NCBI GenBank assembly: GCA_937890525.1
Contig: CALADI010000015.1
Span: forward strand, 1 to 7,187
Direction: 5' to 3'
DNA length: 7,187 nt
From: an uncultured Clostridia bacterium
Lineage (GTDB): Bacteria > Bacillota > Clostridia > Oscillospirales > Oscillospiraceae
Part shown: piece after piece, positions 1 through 7,186 of the stretch
Layout: every line of letters starts with the position of its first letter
Position numbering within the stretch: position 1 is the first letter of the stretch
Position numbers and translations under genes: made by a program
Notes under the pieces: model-generated
What the model was told of the DNA's origin: nothing
Databases searched by the model: none
Seen by the model: only the letters and a program-made list of their open reading frames with translations

Positions 1-1
1 C

Positions 2-523
2 ACCAATGTGATCTCCATCACCGATGGTCAGATCTTCTTGGAGACCGAGCTGTTCAACGCCGGCATCATGCCCGCCGTCAACCCCGGCATCTCCGTGTCC
101 CGAGTGGGCGGCAACGCCCAGATCAAGGCCATGAAGAAGGTATCCGGTTCGCTGAAGCTGCTGTACTCCCAGTACCGGGAGCTGCAAAGCTTCGCCCAGT
201 TCGGCTCTGACCTGGATGCGGACACCAAGGCCCGTCTGGCATTGGGTGAGCGGATCGTGGCTGTGCTGAAGCAGAGCAACAACGCCCCCGTGGAGGTCGC
301 CCATCAGGTGTGCATCATCTACGCCGTCACCAACGGATACCTCAACGATATTCCCCTTGCCGAGGTACCCGAGTTTGAGCGCCGGCTGTTCGAGTTGATG
401 GATACCCGCTATGATCAGGCTTTGACCGCCATCCGTACCACCGGCAATCTGGACAAGGATACCGAGAAGGCCATTCAGGACGCCCTGAACGAGCTGATCG
501 CCCAGTTCAATCCCGGCAAGTAA
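2..523 (+). CDS. atpA: F1F0 ATP synthase alpha subunit, C-terminal part (5' end outside window)
   Basis: This is the last 173 residues of the alpha subunit, the non-catalytic nucleotide-binding partner of beta in the F1 hexamer. The frame is open from the first base. Residues such as TNVISITDGQIFLE and NPGISVSRVGG are hallmark alpha sequence, so the GTG at position 8 is an internal valine codon and not a start. The Arg of SVSRVGG (codon at 101-103) corresponds to the arginine finger that reaches into the catalytic site on beta. The stretch AQIKAMKK followed by QYRELQSFAQFGSDLD is also family-typical. The remainder is the C-terminal helical domain, ending at TAA 521-523. Full-length alpha is about 500 residues, so roughly two thirds lies upstream. 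atpG follows after 19 bases, as expected within one operon. The family assignment is certain. Ion specificity (H+ or Na+) cannot be judged because no c subunit is in the window. Confidence 0.97.
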   Translation, partial: TNVISITDGQIFLETELFNAGIMPAVNPGISVSRVGGNAQIKAMKKVSGSLKLLYSQYRELQSFAQFGSDLDADTKARLALGERIVAVLKQSNNAPVEVAHQVCIIYAVTNGYLNDIPLAEVPEFERRLFELMDTRYDQALTAIRTTGNLDKDTEKAIQDALNELIAQFNPGK

Positions 524-542
524 TACGGAAGGAGTGTGAGCC

Positions 543-1385
543 ATGGCCGGCGTTTCCACCAAGGAGATCAAAACCAGGATCCGAAGCATGGAGAGCACGA
601 AGCAGATCACCAAGGCCATGGAAATGGTCGCCGCTTCCAAGCTCCGTCAGGCGCAGGCAAATGTGCTGTCTTCCCGCCCCTATTTCGAGATCCTGTACGA
701 AACCATCCATGACATTGTGGCGTGCAACCGGGATTTTTCCTCTCCCTTCCTTGCCAAGCGGCAGGGGAACAAGGCGCTGTATGTGGTCATCGCCGGAGAC
801 CGCGGTCTTGCCGGCGGCTACAACAGCAATGTACTGAAGCTGTGTATGCAGCAGATCGAGGGGAAGGATGCAGTTGTCCTGCCCATCGGCAAAAAGAGCG
901 TGGATTACTTCCGCTCCCACAATGTTTCCATTTTGACTGATACCTACGCAGAAGCCGCCGAGGTTTCCATCGGCGATTGCTTCTCCATTGCAAAGCTGCT
1001 GTCCAATGCGTTTCTGGCAGGAGAGTTTGACGAGATCCACATGGTCTACACCAATTTCGTCTCTGTTCTGGCCCAGACGCCCGCCTGTGTGCGGATGCTG
1101 CCCCTGATCCATCAAGATACCGGCAAGTCCGCTGCCCAGTCGGATATCCTCTATGAGCCGGACGCCGAATCGGTTTTTGCCGCCATCGTTCCCGAGTATT
1201 TGGGTGGCATTCTCTACGGCGCCCTGTGCGAATCCCGCTGCTCTGAGCAAGCCGCCCGGCGCACCGCCATGGACTCGGCCACCCAAAACGCCGAGGACAT
1301 GATCGCCGATCTGAACCTAAAGTTCAATCGTGCCCGTCAGGCTGCCATCACCCAGGAGATCACGGAGATCGTGGCCGGCGCATAA
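543..1385 (+). CDS. atpG: F1F0 ATP synthase gamma subunit
   Basis: This encodes the central rotor shaft of F1, which turns inside the alpha3beta3 ring and couples ion flow through F0 to ATP synthesis. The 280-residue length is normal. The N-terminal helix carries the family pattern TKEIKTRIRSMESTKQITKA followed by MEMVAASKLRQAQ (about residues 6-37). The Rossmann-like middle domain has AGDRGLAGGYNSN (about 84-96). The C-terminal helix, which pairs with the N-terminal one as an antiparallel coiled coil, has ARRTAMDSATQNAEDMI and then NRARQAAITQEITEIVAGA. The ATG at 543 is supported by GGAAGGAG at 527-534, eight bases upstream. I see none of the regulatory insertion known from chloroplast/cyanobacterial gamma. 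The gene lies between atpA and atpD, with 45 bases before atpD. No promoter is evident at its 5' end, so it is presumably transcribed from the upstream atp promoter. Confidence 0.97.
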   Translation: MAGVSTKEIKTRIRSMESTKQITKAMEMVAASKLRQAQANVLSSRPYFEILYETIHDIVACNRDFSSPFLAKRQGNKALYVVIAGDRGLAGGYNSNVLKLCMQQIEGKDAVVLPIGKKSVDYFRSHNVSILTDTYAEAAEVSIGDCFSIAKLLSNAFLAGEFDEIHMVYTNFVSVLAQTPACVRMLPLIHQDTGKSAAQSDILYEPDAESVFAAIVPEYLGGILYGALCESRCSEQAARRTAMDSATQNAEDMIADLNLKFNRARQAAITQEITEIVAGA

Positions 1386-1414
1386 GCCCCGGCAGCAAGC
1401 TTGCGACTTTATTC

Positions 1415-1421
1415 AAAGGAG
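1415..1421 (+). promoter_or_regulatory. Ribosome binding site that fixes the atpD start
   Basis: AAAGGAG lies nine bases before the ATG at 1431. The frame is open further upstream to a TTG at 1401, which would add ten residues, but this Shine-Dalgarno site would then fall inside the gene and the extra residues are not typical of beta subunits. Start at 1431 is therefore preferred. Confidence 0.85.
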
Positions 1422-1430
1422 TTGACCCCA

Positions 1431-2837
1431 ATGGCCAAACATATCGGAACCGTGACCCAAGTCATCGGCCCCGTTTTGGATATCCGCTTTGCGGATCATC
1501 AGCTTCCCGCTCTGCTCAATGCCATCGAAGTCCCGCTCAATGGCTCCACCATCATCGCAGAGGTTGCCCAGCATGTGGGCGACAATGTGGTGCGGTGCAT
1601 CGCCATGGGCTCCACCGACGGCCTTCAGCGGGGTACCGAAGCCGTTGACACCGGCGCCCCCATCACCGTCCCTGTGGGCGAAGCCTGCCTCGGCAGAGTA
1701 TTCAATCTGCTGGGCCAGCCCATCGATGACGGTCCTGAGCCCGAGGTTCAGGAGCATTGGCCCATCCACCGTCCTGCCCCCAGCTACGAGGAGCAGGAGC
1801 CTGCCACCGAGATCCTGGAGACCGGCATCAAGGTCATCGACCTGATCTGCCCCTACGCCAAGGGCGGCAAGATCGGTCTGTTCGGCGGCGCAGGTGTGGG
1901 CAAGACCGTTCTGATTCAAGAATTGATCTACAACATCGCCACCCAGCACAACGGCTACTCCGTGTTTACCGGCGTTGGCGAGCGTACCCGTGAAGGCAAT
2001 GACCTATACCGTGAAATGACCGAGTCCGGCGTTATCAAAAAGACCGCCATGGTCTACGGTCAGATGAACGAGCCCCCCGGAGCCCGTATGCGCGTGGGTT
2101 TGTCGGGTCTGACCATGGCAGAATACTTCCGTGATGTGAAGCATCAGGATGTGCTGCTGTTCATCGACAATATCTTCCGTTTCACTCAGGCCGGTTCCGA
2201 GGTTTCCGCTCTGCTGGGCCGTATGCCCTCCGCCGTTGGCTACCAGCCTACGCTGGCCACGGAGATGGGCGCTCTGCAGGAGCGCATCACCTCCACCAAA
2301 AACGGCTCCATCACCTCCGTTCAGGCGGTCTATGTCCCTGCTGACGACTTGACCGACCCGGCCCCCGCCACCACCTTTGCCCATCTGGACGCCAAGACCG
2401 TTCTGGACCGCAGCATCGCATCTCTGGGTATTTATCCGGCTGTGGATCCTCTGGATTCTTCCTCCCGGATCCTTGCCCCCGAGGTGGTTGGTCAGGCGCA
2501 TTACGATACCTCCCGTGCTGTCCAGAACATCCTCCAGCGCTACAAGGAGCTGCAGGATATCATCGCCATCATGGGTATGGATGAACTGTCCGAGGAGGAT
2601 AAGATCACGGTCAACCGTGCCCGTAAGATCCAGCGGTTCCTGTCCCAGCCCTTCGCTGTGGCTGAGCAGTTCACCGGCTATCAGGGCAAGTATGTCCCCT
2701 TGAAGGACACCATCCGCAGCTTCCAGGAGATCATCGACGGCAAGCATGACCACATTCCCGAGTCCTACTTCCTGTTCAAGGGCAGCATCGACGATGTGGT
2801 CGAGAGCTATGAGAAGGATAAGGTGAAGCAAGGATGA
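1431..2837 (+). CDS. atpD: F1F0 ATP synthase beta subunit (catalytic)
   Basis: This is the catalytic subunit that makes or hydrolyses ATP at the alpha/beta interfaces. It has 468 residues from ATG 1431, the usual length. An N-terminal beta-barrel (about 1-75) begins GTVTQVIGPVLDIRF. The nucleotide-binding domain carries the P-loop GGAGVGKT (152-159), the GERTREGND segment with the catalytic Glu at about 184, MNEPPGARMR (212-221), and the Walker B run LLFIDNIFR with Asp at about 246. LGIYPAVDPLDSSSR (332-346) is family-diagnostic. The C-terminal helical domain has the DELSEED lever (384-390), which contacts gamma and is the docking site for inhibitory epsilon. All catalytic residues I can check are present, so the enzyme should be active. 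The stop codon overlaps the atpC start in ATGA (2834-2837), pointing to translational coupling. Confidence 0.98.
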   Translation: MAKHIGTVTQVIGPVLDIRFADHQLPALLNAIEVPLNGSTIIAEVAQHVGDNVVRCIAMGSTDGLQRGTEAVDTGAPITVPVGEACLGRVFNLLGQPIDDGPEPEVQEHWPIHRPAPSYEEQEPATEILETGIKVIDLICPYAKGGKIGLFGGAGVGKTVLIQELIYNIATQHNGYSVFTGVGERTREGNDLYREMTESGVIKKTAMVYGQMNEPPGARMRVGLSGLTMAEYFRDVKHQDVLLFIDNIFRFTQAGSEVSALLGRMPSAVGYQPTLATEMGALQERITSTKNGSITSVQAVYVPADDLTDPAPATTFAHLDAKTVLDRSIASLGIYPAVDPLDSSSRILAPEVVGQAHYDTSRAVQNILQRYKELQDIIAIMGMDELSEEDKITVNRARKIQRFLSQPFAVAEQFTGYQGKYVPLKDTIRSFQEIIDGKHDHIPESYFLFKGSIDDVVESYEKDKVKQG

Positions 2838-3244
2838 CCAGCTTCTCCCTGAAGATCGTCAGCCCCGACGGCTTGATTTTCGACGGCCAGGCGGAAAAGC
2901 TGATCGTCCGCACCACCACCGGTGATCTGGGGATCATGGCACGGCATATCAACTGCGTCTGCCCTCTGGGCATGGGCAGAGCCGTCATCGAATCCGAGGG
3001 TCAGCGTCGGGAAGCCGCCTGCATCGGCGGTATGGTCAGCGTGGTCAACGGCGATGTGACGCTGGTGCCCACCACCTTCGAGTGGGCGGACAAGATCGAC
3101 GCCGACCGTGCCGAAGCCTCTTACCAGCGGGCGCAGAAGATCCTGCAAAGCAAGGACTCCTCTGACACCGAGATCCGCATTGCCGAAGCCCGGCTGAAGC
3201 GGGCGCTGGTGCGTAAGAGTGTTGCCGCCGGAGGTAAATTCTGA
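2834..3244 (+). CDS. atpC: F1F0 ATP synthase epsilon subunit
   Basis: This is the small rotor subunit that joins gamma to the c-ring and can inhibit ATP hydrolysis. At 136 residues it has the normal two-domain form. The N-terminal beta-sandwich (about 1-86) opens with LKIVSPDGLIFDGQAEKL, followed by TTTGDLGI. The C-terminal helical hairpin (about 87-132) is rich in Arg, Lys, Glu and Ala. Residues 88-93 read IDADRA, matching the I(L)DxxRA motif described for ATP-binding epsilon subunits, with further arginines at 99, 123 and 127. The usual PGH after the GI of the first domain is ARH here (36-38), keeping the histidine. The start overlaps the atpD stop by four bases. A purine-rich AAGGT at 2820-2824 inside atpD could serve as ribosome binding site. 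It is the last gene of the operon, with a terminator ten bases downstream. Confidence 0.95.
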   Translation: MTSFSLKIVSPDGLIFDGQAEKLIVRTTTGDLGIMARHINCVCPLGMGRAVIESEGQRREAACIGGMVSVVNGDVTLVPTTFEWADKIDADRAEASYQRAQKILQSKDSSDTEIRIAEARLKRALVRKSVAAGGKF

Positions 3245-3253
3245 GCATTTTTC

Positions 3254-3290
3254 AAGACCGCCGTCCCCATGGGATGACGGTCTTTTCCTT
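3254..3290 (+). terminator. Intrinsic terminator of the atp operon
   Basis: A hairpin spans 3254-3284. AAGACCG pairs with CGGTCTT, and after one C-A mismatch and one G-T wobble the stem continues with TCCC against GGGA around a three-base CAT loop. It is followed by a T-rich tail (TTTTCCTTTT from 3283). It starts ten bases after the atpC stop, the right place to end the operon transcript. Confidence 0.9.
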
Positions 3291-3318
3291 TTCATCCCCA
3301 CTTTTTTTCGTAACCCCC

Positions 3319-3347
3319 TTGTAAAATGACAGGATTTAGCGTATAAT
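3319..3347 (+). promoter_or_regulatory. SigA/sigma-70-type promoter of asnS
   Basis: The -35 box is TTGTAA (3319-3324) and the -10 box a perfect TATAAT (3342-3347), with an optimal 17-base spacer. The predicted transcription start is near 3354, giving a leader of about 30 bases before the asnS ATG. The region sits between the atp terminator and asnS and is AT-rich compared with its surroundings. Confidence 0.85.
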
Positions 3348-3383
3348 TTGACTCATAGTTTGCAAAAAGTGAGGTAATCCACA

Positions 3384-4775
<1,392 letters not shown>

Positions 4776-4784
4776 TGCGATACC

Positions 4785-4818
4785 AAAAGGGCGTGCTGAA
4801 GTTCAGCACGCCCTTTTT
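4785..4818. terminator. Bidirectional intrinsic terminator between asnS and the convergent radical SAM gene
   Basis: This is a perfect 15-bp inverted repeat (4785-4799 with 4803-4817) around a three-base loop. The core is GGGCGTGCTGA against TCAGCACGCCC, flanked by AAAA on the left and TTTTT on the right, so both strands produce a GC-rich hairpin followed by a U run. It starts ten bases after the asnS stop. The minus-strand gene's TAA (4819-4817) touches its right edge, so the hairpin serves both converging transcripts. Confidence 0.93.
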
Positions 4819-5683
4819 AGAATTCCGGGATGAACCCTGCATCTGCCGACTCCGACTCCTGTACGAAGCCCTGCAAGTCGTTCAGGTACATCCAACTGAG
4901 CACCGCATCGTACTCCTCTTGGGTGATCCTGCGGTCCAGCGGCGGCATAGATGCCGTTGCCGCTACCGGGGTATACTGGCGCATGAGGCTGACCAGCACC
5001 TCGCCCGGAGCAAAATGCTCCCCGATCCAATCCAGCACCCGAAGGGAATTGTCCACCTGCCCCGGCAGGATCAGGTGGCGGATGATGGTTCCCCGTACCA
5101 ACCGCTCCCCCTTCCATTGGGGGCGCCCGGTCTGGCGCACCATTTCCCGGATGGCTTCTGCCGCAACGGGGAAATAATCCGATGCACCGGAGAGCCGCTG
5201 CCCCAAGGCACAGTCGGCGTATTTCAGATCCGGCAGATAGATATCCACCAGACCGTCCAGTTCCCTCAGCGTCTCCACCCGCTCATAGCCGCCGCAGTTG
5301 TACACCACGGGAACAGGCAGCTTCGGCGTCAGCGCAGGCGCAATGGTGGGCAGATATTGGGTGGGGGTGACCAGATCGATGTTCTCTGCCCCTTGGCGGA
5401 TCAGATCTTCCATGGTGCGGCGCAGAGCCGTACTGTCCATGGTCTGACCCTGCACCCCGCGGCTGATGGCATCATTTTGGCAGTAGACACACCGCATGGT
5501 GCATCCAGCGAAGAAGATGGCGCCGCTGCCGCCGGAGCCTGCCAGCGCAGGCTCTTCCCATGCATGTAGCATCACCTTGGACACCACCGCTTCTGCCGGA
5601 GCGCCGCAGAAGCCCCGCTCCCCTGCCCCACGGCGGACGCCGCACATTCTGGGGCACAGGGCGCAATTATCATATGTCAGCAT
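4817..5683 (-). CDS. PflX-like radical SAM protein (COG1313-type), function unknown
   Basis: The protein has 288 residues and resembles pyruvate formate-lyase activating enzymes at the level of the radical SAM core. The CxxxCxxC cluster motif is GCTMRCVYCQN (Cys 61, 65, 68), which would hold the [4Fe-4S] cluster that cleaves S-adenosylmethionine. The PflX-type layout is clear: an N-terminal cysteine block CALCPRMCGVRRG ending GFCGAP (Cys 7, 10, 14, 26), then HAWEEP, GSGAIFF and the radical SAM motif. Next come NIDLVTPTQYLP (101-112), VVYNCGGYE (126-134) and VDIYLPDLKY (146-155), with RHLILPG, SLMRQYTP and LDRRIT further on. The four N-terminal cysteines might bind a second metal site; that is inference. 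No signal peptide or membrane helix is seen. Start ATG 5683-5681 has AAAAGGA (5699-5693) nine bases upstream. No glycyl radical enzyme partner is in the window, so calling it a PFL activase would be unsafe; the physiological substrate is unknown to me. Confidence 0.93.
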   Translation of the reverse strand: MLTYDNCALCPRMCGVRRGAGERGFCGAPAEAVVSKVMLHAWEEPALAGSGGSGAIFFAGCTMRCVYCQNDAISRGVQGQTMDSTALRRTMEDLIRQGAENIDLVTPTQYLPTIAPALTPKLPVPVVYNCGGYERVETLRELDGLVDIYLPDLKYADCALGQRLSGASDYFPVAAEAIREMVRQTGRPQWKGERLVRGTIIRHLILPGQVDNSLRVLDWIGEHFAPGEVLVSLMRQYTPVAATASMPPLDRRITQEEYDAVLSWMYLNDLQGFVQESESADAGFIPEF

Positions 5684-5704
5684 TCTTTCACATCCTTTTC
5701 TCCT

Positions 5705-5733
5705 ATGATATCATCTTTTGCCCTGATTCACAA
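5705..5733 (-). promoter_or_regulatory. Predicted promoter of the radical SAM gene (minus strand)
   Basis: Read on the minus strand, the -35 is TTGTGA (5733-5728) and the -10 is TATCAT (5710-5705), with a 17-base spacer. A TG one base before the -10 (TGATATCAT) makes an extended -10. The predicted transcription start is near 5698, only about 15 bases before the start codon and next to or within the ribosome binding site. That is unusually tight, so the exact start is uncertain. Confidence 0.6.
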
Positions 5734-5740
5734 GTATTCC

Positions 5741-5769
5741 TTTACCCGCAGGGAATTTTGTGATATGAT
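5741..5769 (+). promoter_or_regulatory. Predicted promoter of the rRNA methyltransferase gene
   Basis: The -35 is TTTACC (5741-5746), the -10 is TATGAT (5764-5769) and the spacer is 17 bases. TG at 5761-5762 gives an extended -10 (TGATATGAT). The predicted start is near 5776, leaving a leader of about 22 bases that contains the GAGGGG ribosome binding site (5788-5793). Confidence 0.75.
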
Positions 5770-5797
5770 GGAGAAAAACCGATAACAGAGGGGTATT

Positions 5798-7153
5798 ATG
5801 CTAGTTAAAAATCAGATTTACACCGCCCGCATCGTGGACTATACCGCCGAGGGGCAGGGTGTTGCCAAAATTGAGGGGTGCGCCGTCTTCGTGCCCAATG
5901 CCATCGCCGGGGAGCTCTGCCAGATCCGCATTGAGAAAGCGGCTAAGACATGGGCAGGCGGCAAGATCGTCCAGATCTTGGAGCGTTCCCCCCACCGGAT
6001 CAACCGGGTCTGCCCCGTTGCCAAGCTGTGCGGCGGGTGCGACTTTCAGCACATGGACTATGAAGAGGAGTGCCGCTTGAAAGCGGAGCGGGTGCGCACC
6101 TGTCTGAACCGTCTGGGGGGCGAAGCGCTGGACGCCGTCCAGATCCATCCCGCCCCGGATACCACCTGCTACCGCAACAAGGCCCAGTATCCCGTATCCG
6201 CCAAGAAGAACAAGGCCTTCGCCGGGTTCTACCGTGCGGGCACCCATCAGGTGGTGGAGAATCAGCGCTGTCTGATCCTGCCGGAGCAGGCGGATCTTGT
6301 GAAAGCCGCCGTGATCGACTATATGAACCAGTATCGGGTCAACGCCTATGACGAAACCACCGGCAAGGGCATCGTCCGCCATATCTATGTCCGCCGGGGG
6401 GCTGTCTCCGGGCAGATCCTCGTGTGCATCGTCGCCAACAGCCGCAAGCTCCCCCGCCCGGAGGCGCTGATCCAGCGGCTTGAGAAGATCGACGGCTTCA
6501 CCACCTTGGTACTCAGCGTGAACACCAAGCCCGGCAACGCCGTGCTGGGGGATGAATTCATCACCCTCTACGGCCCGGGCTATATCGAGGATACCCTGTG
6601 CGGGCTGACCTTCCGTCTGTCCCCCAGATCCTTCTACCAGATCAACCACCATCAGGCGCAGGAGCTTTACCGCGCCGCCATTGAGGCCGCCGGCATCTCC
6701 CGTGAGGATACGGTGCTGGATCTTTACTGCGGCGTGGGTACCATCACCTTGGCCATGAGCCGCCATGCGGGCAAGGTCATCGGCATCGAGGTCATTCCCC
6801 AAGCGGTGAAGGACGCCAAAGACAACGCCCGGCGCAACGGCATCGAAAATGCCGAATTCCTCTGTGCCGACGCCGGAACGGCTGCGCTGGAGTTGGAGCG
6901 TCAGGGCATCCATGCGGATGTGGTCGTGGTGGATCCGCCCCGCAAGGGGCTGAATGCCGACGCCATCGAGGCCATCGCCCGCTTTGCCCCCCGCACGCTG
7001 GTCTATGTCTCATGCGACCCCGCTACGCTTGCCCGGGATGTGGCGCTGCTCAAGCCCCACGGCTACCATCTGGAGCAGGCGCAGGCCTTTGACCTCTTCC
7101 CCCGCTGCGCCCATGTGGAGACAGTCTGTTTGCTGTCTAGGAAAGAGAAATAA
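5798..7153 (+). CDS. rlmD: 23S rRNA (uracil-C5)-methyltransferase, RlmD/RlmCD (RumA/TrmA) family
   Basis: This enzyme transfers a methyl group from S-adenosylmethionine to C5 of a uridine in 23S rRNA. It has 451 residues. A TRAM-type RNA-binding domain occupies about 1-62 (YTARIVDYTAEGQGVAKI). A [4Fe-4S] site is formed by CPVAKLCGGC (Cys 72, 78, 81) and Cys 158 in NQRCLILPE. The SAM-binding motif is DLYCGVGTITL (308-318), followed by IEV (330-332), with DPPRKGL at 379-385. The catalytic nucleophile is Cys 406 in VYVSCDPATLARD, and the general base is Glu 441 in HVETVCLL. Gram-negatives use separate enzymes for U747 and U1939, while the Bacillus subtilis homologue (RlmCD) modifies both, so the target here is U1939 and possibly also U747; sequence reading cannot decide. 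A tRNA-specific TrmA is less likely because of the TRAM domain and the cysteine cluster. ATG 5798 is preceded by GAGGGG (5788-5793), a rather close spacing. It is transcribed divergently from the radical SAM gene. Confidence 0.95.
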   Translation: MLVKNQIYTARIVDYTAEGQGVAKIEGCAVFVPNAIAGELCQIRIEKAAKTWAGGKIVQILERSPHRINRVCPVAKLCGGCDFQHMDYEEECRLKAERVRTCLNRLGGEALDAVQIHPAPDTTCYRNKAQYPVSAKKNKAFAGFYRAGTHQVVENQRCLILPEQADLVKAAVIDYMNQYRVNAYDETTGKGIVRHIYVRRGAVSGQILVCIVANSRKLPRPEALIQRLEKIDGFTTLVLSVNTKPGNAVLGDEFITLYGPGYIEDTLCGLTFRLSPRSFYQINHHQAQELYRAAIEAAGISREDTVLDLYCGVGTITLAMSRHAGKVIGIEVIPQAVKDAKDNARRNGIENAEFLCADAGTAALELERQGIHADVVVVDPPRKGLNADAIEAIARFAPRTLVYVSCDPATLARDVALLKPHGYHLEQAQAFDLFPRCAHVETVCLLSRKEK

Positions 7154-7159
7154 ATAGCG

Positions 7160-7186
7160 AAAAGTAGCGTATTTACGGGCTTTTTT
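7160..7186 (+). terminator. Weak terminator-like sequence after rlmD
   Basis: AAAAGT (7160-7165) can pair with GCTTTT (7179-7184), and inside it CGT (7168-7170) with ACG (7175-7177) around an ATTT loop, next to a run of six T. The stem is short and interrupted, part of the T run is used in pairing, and the window ends right after. Position (seven bases past the stop) favours a terminator, but the structure is poor. Confidence 0.35.

Noticed and set aside
507..1286. 259-codon open frame on the minus strand, antisense to atpG
   Set aside because: It is a shadow of the gamma-subunit gene. The gamma protein is complete and canonical on the + strand.
1395..1404. 10-bp palindrome GCAAGCTTGC between atpG and atpD
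   Set aside because: As a hairpin it gives only a 3-bp stem with a 4-base loop and no T run. It is too small to be a terminator and may be chance.
1421..1426. GTTGAC resembling a -35 box just before atpD
   Set aside because: It overlaps the atpD ribosome binding site and has no -10 at the right distance outside the coding sequence.
2004..2831. 275-codon open frame on the minus strand, antisense to atpD
   Set aside because: It is a shadow of the beta-subunit gene, with low-complexity product and no expression signals.
3245..3383. Possible T-box or other riboswitch upstream of asnS
   Set aside because: The 139-base gap is taken up by the atp terminator and the asnS promoter. The predicted leader is only about 30 bases, too short for a T-box, and there is no antiterminator hairpin.
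4817..5683. Naming the radical SAM gene pflA (pyruvate formate-lyase activating enzyme)
   Set aside because: It shares the radical SAM core, but the N-terminal cysteine block and the order of motifs fit the PflX/COG1313 type, and no pyruvate formate-lyase gene is adjacent.
5721..5753. CCCTG...CAGGG inverted repeat in the divergent intergenic region
   Set aside because: It is only 5 bp per arm with a 23-base gap, expected by chance.
5801..6913. 370-codon open frame on the minus strand, antisense to rlmD
   Set aside because: The + strand encodes a complete methyltransferase with all catalytic motifs. Long antisense frames are expected in GC-rich genes with strong third-position bias. The product is Gly/Asp/Leu-rich with no recognisable domain.
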